Assembly: GCF_019038595.1 (NCBI RefSeq)
Contig: NZ_JAHOPF010000003.1
Span: 248,001 to 312,000, forward strand
Direction: 5' to 3'
DNA from: Kaistella soli
Lineage (GTDB): Bacteria; Bacteroidota; Bacteroidia; Flavobacteriales; Weeksellaceae
DNA length: 64,000 bases
In this document: piece by piece, positions 15,946-25,199 of the stretch
Numbering within the stretch: position 1 is the first letter of the stretch
Layout: the number at the start of each line of letters is the position of its first letter
Translations under genes and position numbers: made by a program
Notes under the pieces: generated by a model
Told to the model about the DNA's origin: nothing
The model's input: the letters and a program-made list of their open reading frames with translations, nothing else
Database searches by the model: none

Positions 15946-18339
15946 ATGGAAATTAAAGAAATATACAACACCATGGTTTACGGTCCCGCTCCAGAAACAG
16001 CAAAACCAGCAATAGAGTTTTTAGAAGCTCACCAGAGAAGTTTCGATCTTTTTATAGACGGAACCTGGGTAAAACCGAATTCAAATAAATATGCCGAAAC
16101 GCATAACCCTTCCAATAAAGAATTTTTAGCAAAAATTGCAGAAGCCGACGCAACAGATGTTGACATGGCAGTACAGGCCGCCAACAAAGCACTCCCGGAA
16201 TGGGTTGCAATCGGTGGTTTCGAAAGAGCGAAATATCTTTATGCCATCGCCAGACAGATTCAGAAGAATTCCAGGCTTTTTGCTGTTTTAGAAACGCTAG
16301 ATAACGGAAAACCCATCCGTGAAACCAGAGATATCGATATTCCGATTGTGGCGAGACACTTTTATCATCACGCAGGCTGGGCAAAAGTCATGGATACCGA
16401 ATTCCGGGATTATAAAGAAGTAGGCGTTATCGCTCAGATCGTCCCCTGGAATTTTCCTTTAATGATGCTTTCCTGGAAAATTGCTCCCGCTTTGGCAATG
16501 GGGAATACCGTTGTTTTAAAACCGGCGGAATTAACTTCTTTGACCGCGCTTCTTTTTGCTGAAATCTGCGAAAAGGTAGGACTTCCAAAAGGTGTTGTGA
16601 ATATTGTGACAGGAAAAGGATCCGTTACAGGTTCCGCTTTAGTGGGCCACAGCGACGTTCATAAAGTTGCATTCACAGGTTCTACGGATGTCGGAAAAAT
16701 TTTAAGAAAACAGATTGCCGGTTCAGGCAAAAAAATATCCCTGGAACTGGGAGGGAAATCCCCGTTTATCGTATTCGAGGATGCAGACTTGGACTCTGCC
16801 GTGGAAGGTATTGTTGATGCAATCTGGTTTAATCAGGGTCAGGTCTGCTGTGCGGGTTCCCGTCTTTTGGTTCAGGAAAGTATTTCAGAAAAATTCTACG
16901 GAAAACTGAGAGCAAGAATGGAAACCCTCCGCATCGGTGATCCTATGGATAAAACTGTAGATATGGGAGCTATTGTTTCAAAGCAGCAGTTCAAAACGAT
17001 TGATGATATGGTGAAACTGGGCGTTAAAGAAGGCTGTTCAGTTTATCAGTCCAAGAACGCCGTTCCAAAAGAAGGTTGGTTTTATCCTCCAACTTTGTTT
17101 ACCGACGTATCAACAAGTTCTGTGATTGCACAGGAAGAAATTTTCGGGCCGGTTTTGGTGGCGATGAGTTTCCGTTCGCACAATGAAGCAGTAGCTTTGG
17201 CGAATAATTCACGTTATGGTTTGGCGGCAAGTATCTGGACAGAGAATATCAATCTTGCGTTAGATATCGCACCGAAAGTAAAAGCAGGAAGTGTGTGGAT
17301 CAACTGTACCAATCAGTTTGATGCAGCTGCCGGATTTGGTGGTTACAGAGAGTCAGGTTTTGGAAGAGAAGGAGGGAAAGAAGGTTTGTATGAATATATG
17401 AAGCCAAGGATTGAAGATCAGTTTACTTCTCAGCCCAATGTTCCAAAATCAGAACCATCAAATGATGTTAAAAAAGCGTCAAACACTTTAGCGGAAATCG
17501 ACAGAACCACCAAAATGTACATCGGCGGAAAACAGGCGCGTCCTGACGGCGGTTACAGTACGGAAATTAAAAATGCTTACGGCGAGTATATCGGCGAGGT
17601 TTCCGAAGGCGGAAGAAAAGATATCAGAAACGCCGTGGAAGCTGCTCATGCAGAAAAATCCTGGGCCGGAATGACCGGTCATGCAAGAGCACAGGTACTT
17701 TATTATATTGCAGAGAATTTGGCAGTCCGTGCTGAGGAATTTGCAGAAAGAATTGTAGAAATGACCAACCAAAGTCTGGAGTCTGCGAAAGATGAGGTGG
17801 AGAAATCTATTGAAAGAATTTATACTTACGCAGCTTATGCTGATAAATACGACGGTGCAGCGCATTCTACCGTTCAGAGAATGGTAACTTTGGCGATGCC
17901 AGAAGCTATCGGTGTAATGGCAGTAATATGTCCGGACGAAAATCCTTTGCTTGGCTTTATTTCAGCGGTAATTCCGGCCATTGCAATGGGAAATAAAGTG
18001 GTAGTGATCCCTTCCGAAAAGCATCCTTTCTCCGCAACCGATTTTTATCAGATTTTAGAAACATCTGATGTCCCAGGCGGAACCGTAAATATTGTTACCG
18101 GTCCGAAGGAACAATTGGCAAAAGAACTTGCTAAACATTATAATGTAGACGGAATCTGGTATTTCGGATCCAAAGAAGGAAGCCGTGAAATCGAAATGCT
18201 TTCAACGGAATCTATGAAAAGATCTTGGGTGAATTTTGGAAAATACCGCAACTGGCTGGATGTTGCTCAAGGCGAAGGTCAGGAATTTTTAAGACACGCC
18301 ACAGAAATCAAAAACATCTGGATTCCTTACGGAGCGTAA
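15946..18339 (+). CDS. Two-domain aldehyde dehydrogenase, ALDH16-like
   Basis: A 797-residue protein with a complete aldehyde dehydrogenase in residues 1-490 and a second, truncated ALDH-like domain in residues 520-797. The first has the catalytic Cys in GQVCCAGSRLL, the general base in LELGGKSP and the nucleotide block VIAQIVPWNFPL. The second has a Rossmann-like region (VIPAIAMGNKVVV) but no catalytic Cys or Glu block. This architecture matches the ALDH16 family. Next to deoC it probably oxidises acetaldehyde, which is an inference. It ends with a terminator. Confidence 0.85.
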   Translation: MEIKEIYNTMVYGPAPETAKPAIEFLEAHQRSFDLFIDGTWVKPNSNKYAETHNPSNKEFLAKIAEADATDVDMAVQAANKALPEWVAIGGFERAKYLYAIARQIQKNSRLFAVLETLDNGKPIRETRDIDIPIVARHFYHHAGWAKVMDTEFRDYKEVGVIAQIVPWNFPLMMLSWKIAPALAMGNTVVLKPAELTSLTALLFAEICEKVGLPKGVVNIVTGKGSVTGSALVGHSDVHKVAFTGSTDVGKILRKQIAGSGKKISLELGGKSPFIVFEDADLDSAVEGIVDAIWFNQGQVCCAGSRLLVQESISEKFYGKLRARMETLRIGDPMDKTVDMGAIVSKQQFKTIDDMVKLGVKEGCSVYQSKNAVPKEGWFYPPTLFTDVSTSSVIAQEEIFGPVLVAMSFRSHNEAVALANNSRYGLAASIWTENINLALDIAPKVKAGSVWINCTNQFDAAAGFGGYRESGFGREGGKEGLYEYMKPRIEDQFTSQPNVPKSEPSNDVKKASNTLAEIDRTTKMYIGGKQARPDGGYSTEIKNAYGEYIGEVSEGGRKDIRNAVEAAHAEKSWAGMTGHARAQVLYYIAENLAVRAEEFAERIVEMTNQSLESAKDEVEKSIERIYTYAAYADKYDGAAHSTVQRMVTLAMPEAIGVMAVICPDENPLLGFISAVIPAIAMGNKVVVIPSEKHPFSATDFYQILETSDVPGGTVNIVTGPKEQLAKELAKHYNVDGIWYFGSKEGSREIEMLSTESMKRSWVNFGKYRNWLDVAQGEGQEFLRHATEIKNIWIPYGA

Positions 18340-18362
18340 AAATAAATTCATAAAACTGTTTA

Positions 18363-18392
18363 TTAAAACCACGGATTTTTCGTGGTTTTTTA
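18363..18392 (+). terminator. Rho-independent terminator
   Basis: AAAACCACG and CGTGGTTTT form the stem around GATTTTT, followed by T residues, about 25 bases after the aldehyde dehydrogenase stop. Confidence 0.85.
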
Positions 18393-18404
18393 ATTTCTAA
18401 AAAC

Positions 18405-18412
18405 TATTTTTG
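18405..18412 (+). promoter_or_regulatory. -7 box TATTTTTG abutting GH25 gene
   Basis: TATTTTTG ends six bases before the ATG at 18419. It overlaps a possible TTG start at 18410, which argues that the ATG is the real start. Confidence 0.45.
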
Positions 18413-18418
18413 CGACCC

Positions 18419-19282
18419 ATGGCAAAGAAATCCGTAAAGAGGAAAACCACCCGGAAAATTCATCAGAAACGCAGGAGACATTTTCTTCTGCGCCGCGAAA
18501 TTCTGCTTGTGATTTTGGCGCTGGCTTTACTCGGCACAGGTTTTTACTTAAAGCAGAAAGTTGCTTTCTACTACGCGATGTACTTCAATAAATTCGAGCA
18601 TAAGAAACTGTCGAATACTGAATTTGAAGAGCAGAGAATTAATCGGATTATCGGTGATTATGTCGATAAAACATTTGGGATCGATGTGTCGCATTATCAA
18701 AGGAAAGAAGATATTGAATGGGACAGTTTAAGTATCGGAAACCGCGCCATTCCTATTAAGTTTGTTATTTTGCGAGCCACCATGGGAAACCGCAGTGCGG
18801 ACAAAAATTTTGACGAGTTCTGGCAGCTTGCAAAAAAGCATGAACTGATCCGCGGCGCCTATCATTTTTACAGAGCCGATGAAGATCCTGTAATTCAGGC
18901 CAACAATTTTCTTGAAAATGTAAAACTTGAGGAAGGTGATTTACCGCCGATTTTAGATATCGAGAAAATTCCGCGGCGAAAATCCAGTGAAAAACTAATA
19001 GAAGATTTGAAAATCTGGTGCCGGATCGTAGAGGAAAAGTATGGTAAAAAACCCATAATCTACACCTACTATCATTATCACAAAGATTTTCTGAAAGGTG
19101 AGTTTGATGATTACCCGCTTTGGCTGGCCAATTACAATGATGTTCCGCAGCCAACACCTTCCGACAGCTGGGATATCTGGCAGTTCACAGAAAACGGTAT
19201 TGTATATGGGATTAATACGAAAGTTGATCTCAATGTTTATAACGGAAGCCTGTGGTCTTTGCAACGCTTAACGCTCGATTAA
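18419..19282 (+). CDS. Glycoside hydrolase family 25 (lysozyme-like) membrane-anchored protein
   Basis: About 287 residues from the ATG. A very basic N-terminus (1-28, many Lys/Arg) precedes one transmembrane helix (about 30-47, LVILALALLGTGFYL), then a GH25 catalytic domain (about 85-280). The catalytic Asp is in FGIDVSHYQ; the later DIEKI supplies the Asp-Glu pair, and the end DSWDIWQFTENG is typical. GH25 enzymes cleave the beta-1,4 bond between N-acetylmuramic acid and N-acetylglucosamine. The topology suggests it is held on the periplasmic side, for cell-wall remodelling. It overlaps the convergent downstream gene by four bases. Confidence 0.9.
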   Translation: MAKKSVKRKTTRKIHQKRRRHFLLRREILLVILALALLGTGFYLKQKVAFYYAMYFNKFEHKKLSNTEFEEQRINRIIGDYVDKTFGIDVSHYQRKEDIEWDSLSIGNRAIPIKFVILRATMGNRSADKNFDEFWQLAKKHELIRGAYHFYRADEDPVIQANNFLENVKLEEGDLPPILDIEKIPRRKSSEKLIEDLKIWCRIVEEKYGKKPIIYTYYHYHKDFLKGEFDDYPLWLANYNDVPQPTPSDSWDIWQFTENGIVYGINTKVDLNVYNGSLWSLQRLTLD

Positions 19283-20985
19283 TCATTGAGATGAATTTCG
19301 TTTTTACTTCGGAAGATTTTCTTTTTCATTTTTTGAAAAAATCTGGGCACTTCGCCCCGCAACAAGAGATTCAAGAATTTCTTTTCCAGCCAATGATGTA
19401 AAGGCAGAAGGACCGCAATAATACATACTTTTACTCCGAGAATTTTGTACGGATCACCGTGTGACCAATCGTGCAGCTTGCTGTCAATAATCAGAATGAT
19501 AAATTCAAAAAGTACGATAAAGGAAATAAAACTCATGGATTTTAGCCACCATTTCGGCATGTGATACAATGATAAAGTAATAATGGTCATAATAAAAAAG
19601 AGAATTCCAAGGGTTATGACGAAGTACTGTATATTGTGCTTTCGGTTTGTCTTTTCAATTTCCTTTTCGCGATCAAGCTCCTTATGGGCAAAAATGGTGT
19701 TGAGTTCGATCTTTCTGATGTTATCATTATTAAGCATTTCAATATAGTTTGCGTTTGAGCTGTTCAGGTTTCTTAGGAAATAGTCAGCTTTTTCTTTATT
19801 GTCGTGGGAGTCGTGGTACGCAATTATTTTATTGGCAAGATCAATTTGCTCTTTGTACAATTTTGTTTGTTGGCTGTAGTTATAAGCGGTTTCCAGATCT
19901 GTTTCCGCTTTTTCGCTGAGCTGGTTTCTTTCTTCCAGTTCACTTTTGCGCAAATAGTAATTGTACAGTAAATACGGATTGTCTTTTTCAATATTCTGTC
20001 CTGCCATATCGAAATAGAGGAGGGCAGAATCTTTTTTGTTTTCCTGTTCCGCGATGTAGGCTTTCACTCTGTAGAACTGCGGGAGATTATTCTTTTTCAG
20101 TACTTTAAGTTCGTCAGGATGGTTGGTATACCAGATTTTCAGGCGGTTAAAATCTTTTTTTTCGATAAAGTAGCTTCTCAGAGAACTTTGCGCAAAAGAA
20201 CATAGTTTCGGGATGTTTTTTCTTTTCCCGAAATTATTGATCTTTTCTGCAATATTGTAAACCGCTTCATTATTCATGGTTTTTACAAATACAGAAAGTC
20301 GGTTGGCTTCCGTGTAATACCATTTCACGGAATCAAGCGGTTTTTTGCCCTGAAGTATTTCCTTAATTTTCTGACTGTAATCCAACGATTTTTCATAATT
20401 CCCCTCGGAGAAATAGAAATCAGACAGCAATTGGAGAGAAATGTACTGCAGAGAATCATTTTCCAGATCGGCCGCCATGTACTGCGCATCCAAAAGTGCT
20501 TTTAGCTGCTCAAAAGACTGATCCTGCTGCTGATTGATCTTACTTTGAATAATCAGCCTTTCAATATCGTTTTTCTTATCGCTGGACTGCGCGTTGGCGG
20601 CAATTCCTAAAATGACAGAAGCTTCGTCAGGCTTTTTTTTCTGAAGCAGAAATTCACACATCGCATAATTTGCTTTAGTGGCAATATTTGGATCATGAAG
20701 CCTTTCCGCATAATTCAAGGCCTGTTTTAGAAAAAGTTTGCCGTCTTCAATACTCAGTTTTTCCGCGTCCTTATCTTTCAGTGAAGCGATATAGCAGTAA
20801 GTGATCATCAGGCTGTCTTCTTTCTGAAGAGCTTTGCTCAGTGCCAGATCGATCAGCGAATCTGCAGCTAGGGGAATCATCATGGTGTCTTTCTGTCTCG
20901 TTGCTTCCCTCAGGAGTTTCAGGATTTCAGCGCGGCTTGATCCGGCTGAGACCTCACTTTTTTTGTTGCACGACATGAAACACAC
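19279..20985 (-). CDS. TPR-repeat lipoprotein with C-terminal membrane helices, unknown function
   Basis: At least 568 residues. Helical repeats of TPR type fill about 30-420 (YLLYNYYLRKSELEER is one example). Then come about three or four membrane helices (about 450-545) and a basic tail. The layout resembles the sensor part of flavobacterial TPR histidine kinases without a kinase. The first canonical start (GTG, 20985) gives MCFMSC. The same frame continues upstream as NTKSKNILFLFILVC, a good lipoprotein signal, but it begins with ATA at 21027 rather than ATG. The true start is therefore unresolved. Confidence 0.75.
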   Translation of the reverse strand: MCFMSCNKKSEVSAGSSRAEILKLLREATRQKDTMMIPLAADSLIDLALSKALQKEDSLMITYCYIASLKDKDAEKLSIEDGKLFLKQALNYAERLHDPNIATKANYAMCEFLLQKKKPDEASVILGIAANAQSSDKKNDIERLIIQSKINQQQDQSFEQLKALLDAQYMAADLENDSLQYISLQLLSDFYFSEGNYEKSLDYSQKIKEILQGKKPLDSVKWYYTEANRLSVFVKTMNNEAVYNIAEKINNFGKRKNIPKLCSFAQSSLRSYFIEKKDFNRLKIWYTNHPDELKVLKKNNLPQFYRVKAYIAEQENKKDSALLYFDMAGQNIEKDNPYLLYNYYLRKSELEERNQLSEKAETDLETAYNYSQQTKLYKEQIDLANKIIAYHDSHDNKEKADYFLRNLNSSNANYIEMLNNDNIRKIELNTIFAHKELDREKEIEKTNRKHNIQYFVITLGILFFIMTIITLSLYHMPKWWLKSMSFISFIVLFEFIILIIDSKLHDWSHGDPYKILGVKVCIIAVLLPLHHWLEKKFLNLLLRGEVPRFFQKMKKKIFRSKNEIHLND

Positions 20986-21140
20986 AAGAATGAATAAAAA
21001 TAATATATTTTTACTTTTGGTGTTTATAATATTAATAATTGTAGAGTAAATAACGTTCGCTTTACTTAATTTACGATAAAGTTACGAAAAATAAAAAATT
21101 GCGTACCTTTATTTATTTAAACCACAAAAAAATTATCACC

Positions 21141-21605
21141 ATGGAAACTTCATTTAATTACAGAAAAATTATACTGTTTTCAGCAGTTTTTTTCTGTTCA
21201 CTTTTTAATGCGCAAACCGAGGCAATGCAGGCAGCAGCTTCGCCTATTTCAGTTTCAGACGCAAAGCAGGAATTCAGAAATTTCAGGGTTGCAATGGGTT
21301 ATATCGATTCCGCAGGAAGAGCGTCTGACAATAGCAGCGGCTATTTCGATATTAGTGTTCAGACTTTAGCAACGTTGGTGGAAGAGGCGCGGAATAACGG
21401 CTGGACAAGTGTAAGAATATATAACGGATTAGACGCCCGAAATAACCAGTCGCTGCTGATGAGTGGTTTAAAAATGAGGGGCAGTCAGATCGAAGAAAGC
21501 AGTAAAAGCTCAAATACGATCATTAAAGTTGAGAATTCTGTTGTAGCTCCAGGTTCTAATTGTCCGCGATGGTGTGACGTTGCCGGAACCGCAATTGGAA
21601 AATAA
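21141..21605 (+). CDS. Small secreted protein of unknown function
   Basis: A 154-residue protein from the ATG at 21141. An upstream in-frame ATG at 21099 would add 14 residues with no signal-peptide character. The signal peptide is residues 1-26 or so (KIILFSAVFFCSLFNAQ). The mature part has a Ser-rich middle, an ISVQTLATLVEEARNNGW helix and a C-terminal CPRWC with two cysteines close together. No known family is recognised. It stands alone with its own terminator between a TPR lipoprotein and an ABC-F gene. Confidence 0.7.
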   Translation: METSFNYRKIILFSAVFFCSLFNAQTEAMQAAASPISVSDAKQEFRNFRVAMGYIDSAGRASDNSSGYFDISVQTLATLVEEARNNGWTSVRIYNGLDARNNQSLLMSGLKMRGSQIEESSKSSNTIIKVENSVVAPGSNCPRWCDVAGTAIGK

Positions 21606-21631
21606 AGAGTTTCTCATTTAAAAAGAACGTA

Positions 21632-21657
21632 GGCGGCAGTTTTGCTGCCTTTTTTTG
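21632..21657 (+). terminator. Rho-independent terminator
   Basis: GGCAG and CTGCC close a TTTTG loop, followed by a run of seven T, 27 bases after the stop of the small secreted protein. Confidence 0.85.
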
Positions 21658-21739
21658 TGACCGCAGAAGTCTGCTTAAAAATCAGTATTTTCGCAAACTC
21701 AAAAAGAGACCGTTACAAAACATCCAACAATAAGCAATA

Positions 21740-23632
21740 ATGAATTACGTTTCCGCCGAAAACCTTACCAAATCATATGGTTTAAAAGTTTTATTCAAAG
21801 ATATTTCCTTTAATGTGAATGAGGGCGACAAAATCGCGATCGTTGCGAAAAACGGTTCCGGGAAATCTACTTTACTTAAAATTTTAATGGGTAAAGAAAT
21901 TGCCGATTCCGGGAATGTAGTGATTAATAAAGATATTCAGGTGGTTTTGTTCGATCAGGAAATCGATTTTGAAGGCGAACTGAATGTGGAAGAATTTATG
22001 ATGACTTTGGATTCTGCTCCGATTATGGCGCTGAAAAATTATCATCATGCATTGATTTCAGAAAAACCGGATGACATGGATAAAGCTTTGAATGAAATGG
22101 AAATTCATGAAGCCTGGGATTTGGAGAACGAAATGAGTCAGATCTTGACTCAGCTGAAAATCACAGATTTGCAGGCGAAAATGAAAACACTTTCCGGTGG
22201 CCAGATCAAAAGAGTGGCACTCGCAAAACTGCTTGTAGAAACACGTGCACAACACCGCCATACTTTGCTGATTATGGATGAGCCTACCAATCACCTCGAT
22301 GTTGATATGGTTGAATGGCTCGAAAATTACCTTTCAAAGGCAATGGTGACGCTGCTTTTGGTGACTCACGACCGTTATTTTCTGGATGCGGTTTGCGACA
22401 TTATCTGGGAAATGGAAGACCAGAACTTATATTTCCATAACGGAAGCTACGCCACTTACCTTGAAAATAAAATCATCAGAGAAGATAATCTGAATGCAAC
22501 AATTGATAAAGCCCAAAACCTTTACCGCAAGGAACTTGAATGGATGCGCAGGCAGCCGAAAGCAAGAACTACAAAATCGAAATCAAGGATCGGAGACTTT
22601 TACGAAACCGAAAAAGTAGCAAAAACAGATACGCGAAAAGAAAATCTGGAACTTGATTTTGAGATGAAACGTCTTGGAAACAAAATTTTGGAACTTAAGA
22701 ACATCAATAAAAGTTTTGGTGATAAACTGTTACTTAAAGATTTTTCGTATCAGTTTCAGCGTGGCGAAAAGGTAGGAATTGTCGGTAAAAACGGAGCAGG
22801 AAAGTCGACTTTACTTAATATTATTCAAGGTTTTGAACCTTATGATAAAGGTGAAATTGAAACCGGAGAAACAATAAAATTTGGTTATTTTTCCCAGAAA
22901 GGTTTAAAATATAAAGAAGAAGAAAGAGTAATTGATTTCATTAAAGAAATTGGAGAGAATTTTCCTTTGGCAAATGGGAGAACCATTTCCGCGTCGCAGT
23001 TTCTGCGTCTTTTTCTGTTTGACGACCAAACTCAGTATTCGCCGATATCAAAACTTTCGGGTGGTGAAAAAAGAAGGCTGCATCTGATGTACGTGCTTTA
23101 TCAGAACCCGAATTTCCTGATTTTTGATGAGCCGACCAATGATCTGGATTTGCCTACATTGACGGTGCTTGAAAATTTTCTCTTACAGTTTCAGGGAAGT
23201 TTAATTATTGTTTCTCACGACAGATATTTCATGGACAGAATTGTGGATCACGTTCTGGCTTTTGAAGGGGACGGAATCATTAAAGATTTTGTAGGTAATT
23301 TCTCAGAATACCGTGAAAAGAAGAGTCAGGAGCAAAGTTCGAAGAATCAGGTTGAAACCAATACGAAGGCTGTTAAAGCAGACACTGTTCCAACTCCTGC
23401 TGTGGCTGCAGTTTCATCCCCGGCTAAAAGAAAACTGTCTTTTAAAGAACAGCGCGAACTGGAAATGATCGATAAGGAAATTCCGCTACTGGAAAAAAAG
23501 AGAAGCGAAATTCTTGAAAAACTTAATAATGAAAGCGATTATGAAAAGATTTCTGTATTTTCGGCAGAGTTAGAGAAAATCGCAGAAAAATTGGAAGAGC
23601 TGGAATTACGCTGGCTGGAACTGCAGGAATAA
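21740..23632 (+). CDS. ABC-F family ATPase (Uup-like)
   Basis: A 630-residue soluble protein with two ABC domains and no membrane helices. Domain 1: Walker A AKNGSGKST, signature LSGGQIKR, Walker B LLIMDEPTNHLD. Domain 2: GKNGAGKST, LSGGEKRR, LIFDEPTNDLD. The linker is charged (about 245-310), and the C-terminal 75 residues form a coiled coil (LEMIDKEIPLLEKKRSEILE) as in Uup. ABC-F proteins act on the ribosome, and Uup also on branched DNA. The exact role here is inferred from the C-terminal arm. Confidence 0.92.
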   Translation: MNYVSAENLTKSYGLKVLFKDISFNVNEGDKIAIVAKNGSGKSTLLKILMGKEIADSGNVVINKDIQVVLFDQEIDFEGELNVEEFMMTLDSAPIMALKNYHHALISEKPDDMDKALNEMEIHEAWDLENEMSQILTQLKITDLQAKMKTLSGGQIKRVALAKLLVETRAQHRHTLLIMDEPTNHLDVDMVEWLENYLSKAMVTLLLVTHDRYFLDAVCDIIWEMEDQNLYFHNGSYATYLENKIIREDNLNATIDKAQNLYRKELEWMRRQPKARTTKSKSRIGDFYETEKVAKTDTRKENLELDFEMKRLGNKILELKNINKSFGDKLLLKDFSYQFQRGEKVGIVGKNGAGKSTLLNIIQGFEPYDKGEIETGETIKFGYFSQKGLKYKEEERVIDFIKEIGENFPLANGRTISASQFLRLFLFDDQTQYSPISKLSGGEKRRLHLMYVLYQNPNFLIFDEPTNDLDLPTLTVLENFLLQFQGSLIIVSHDRYFMDRIVDHVLAFEGDGIIKDFVGNFSEYREKKSQEQSSKNQVETNTKAVKADTVPTPAVAAVSSPAKRKLSFKEQRELEMIDKEIPLLEKKRSEILEKLNNESDYEKISVFSAELEKIAEKLEELELRWLELQE

Positions 23633-23665
23633 TCTCAGACAATATTAAAAACCGACAAAAACCAT

Positions 23666-25045
23666 ATGGAAAACGAACAGAAACTCGAAGCGAAATACGG
23701 ATTATTTACTGCAATCTCCATGGTGATCGGTCAGGTGATTGGCTCGGGGATTTTCTTTAAAGTTGATGATGTGCTTTTCGCAACGCAGGGCAATATTTTC
23801 GCGGGACTTTTCGGTTTCATTATTGTGGGTTTAAGTGTGATTTTCGGGGCGATTTCGATGGCGAATTACGCCGAGCTGCTTCCGAAAGACGGCGGAATAC
23901 TCAATTATGTAGATTACCGTTTCGGTAAAAATGCCAGTTATTTTGTGGGCTGGATGTATATGAGTCTTTTTTATCCGTTGCTTACAGCCGTTCTTTTTAC
24001 GGTTTCGGGGATTTATATTGCACATCTCTGTGCAGAGTTTTTAAACTTCCAGCCTACAGCCTTACATTTTGGGTTGATTGGTTTTGTGAATTTGCTGATC
24101 TTCTTTGTTTTTAATATTTTCAGGCCGAGAAGCAGCGGGATTTTTCAGCAGTTGACCACTGTTCTGAAGGTTCTGCCACTTATCTTTATTGCTTCAATGG
24201 GGATTTTGAGTCTGATGAAAGGAAATGTGGAAGAAGCGAACACATTTGCTTATGCCGCAAAAAATGTGCAGGAAAATCAGTCGCTTTTGGTTTTGATTGC
24301 GGCAAGCTTTATTCCGATTTCTTTTGCTTTTGACGGCTGGTATGTTGCGACCCAAATTTCCGGCGAGATAAAAAATTCAAGTAAAAATCTTCCGAAAGCA
24401 TTAATTATAGGGACGGTTTCCGTTATGATTATCTATATTTCCTATTATATGGGAATTGTTTTCCGAATGAGCGGTGAAGAAATTATTCAGCTTAAAGACA
24501 CTTATATTACAGAGTTTTCCAGAAAGATTGCTTCAGATTCCGGAGCTTTGGTGATGCAGCTTTTCATCATTATTTCTGTTTTGGGAACTGCAAACGGTTT
24601 GCTGTTAGCGACCATTCGTGTTCCTTATCAGTTCTCAAATCTCGAACGGTCAAAGAAATTCCTTAATCTGAATCACATCGATCCTAAAACGAAAATGCCT
24701 GTCAACAGTGCGCTTTTAGGATTAGGAATTATCACTTTTTACCTGATTATCTATTATATTACCAATTCTCATCCGTATTTCACGGCGAATAATTTTGATC
24801 TTTCGGCAATTCCGATTGTATTTATTTATTTGGTAAACGCTGCTTTGTTTGTCGGTCTCTTCAGGCTTTTCAAAAAAAATGTATTTACCGGAAACAAATT
24901 TTTCAAGGTTCTGATGGCAATTATTGCTATTCTCGGAACGGTAACAGTACTTTTCGGAACTGCGACTGGACCGAACGGTGTGACGTATTTTATCGTTACA
25001 ATCTTCTTTATTTCCGCTGGATTCCTTCTGAAAAAGCGAACCTGA
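23666..25045 (+). CDS. APC family amino acid permease
   Basis: A 459-residue polytopic inner-membrane protein with about 12 helices. The first-helix signature IGQVIGSGIFFKVDDVLF carries the GSGIF motif that binds substrate carboxyl in APC transporters. ISGEIKNSSKNLPKAL is the conserved cytoplasmic loop after helix 6. It is likely an amino acid exchanger or symporter of the LAT/AAT branch; the substrate is unknown. It lies 33 bp after the ABC-F gene and may share its transcript. Confidence 0.9.
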   Translation: MENEQKLEAKYGLFTAISMVIGQVIGSGIFFKVDDVLFATQGNIFAGLFGFIIVGLSVIFGAISMANYAELLPKDGGILNYVDYRFGKNASYFVGWMYMSLFYPLLTAVLFTVSGIYIAHLCAEFLNFQPTALHFGLIGFVNLLIFFVFNIFRPRSSGIFQQLTTVLKVLPLIFIASMGILSLMKGNVEEANTFAYAAKNVQENQSLLVLIAASFIPISFAFDGWYVATQISGEIKNSSKNLPKALIIGTVSVMIIYISYYMGIVFRMSGEEIIQLKDTYITEFSRKIASDSGALVMQLFIIISVLGTANGLLLATIRVPYQFSNLERSKKFLNLNHIDPKTKMPVNSALLGLGIITFYLIIYYITNSHPYFTANNFDLSAIPIVFIYLVNAALFVGLFRLFKKNVFTGNKFFKVLMAIIAILGTVTVLFGTATGPNGVTYFIVTIFFISAGFLLKKRT

Positions 25046-25105
25046 CAAATGTCAGTTTTTTTTAAATTTATTCAGTATCAGGGACTTAAAACAATTGTTT
25101 GATTT

Positions 25106-25128
25106 TTATTTAGAATAGTTCAAAATAA
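25106..25128 (+). promoter_or_regulatory. Fur-like palindrome 1 upstream of siderophore receptor
   Basis: A 23-bp imperfect palindrome, left half TTATTTAGAAT and right half GTTCAAAATAA, centred just upstream of the TTTG -33 element. From memory the form resembles AT-rich Fur boxes (TTAGAATnATTCTAA core). No footprint is available. Confidence 0.55.
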
Positions 25129-25129
25129 A

Positions 25130-25161
25130 TTTGGATGGAATATCCATGTTTTTTACATTTG
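25130..25161 (+). promoter_or_regulatory. Promoter of the TonB-dependent receptor
   Basis: TTTG at 25130-25133 and TACATTTG at 25154-25161 with a 20-base spacer. Both elements match the Bacteroidota consensus. It is bracketed by the two Fur-like palindromes. Confidence 0.75.
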
Positions 25162-25166
25162 CACTG

Positions 25167-25189
25167 TTATTTTAATTCATTCTAAATAA
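25167..25189 (+). promoter_or_regulatory. Fur-like palindrome 2 over the transcription start
   Basis: A 23-bp site whose right half is a perfect ATTCTAAATAA and left half TTATTTTAATT. It starts six bases after the -7 box, so a bound repressor would cover the transcription start. It is also the inverted partner of palindrome 1 (14 matched bases). Confidence 0.55.
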
Positions 25190-25199
25190 AAACTCGTTC

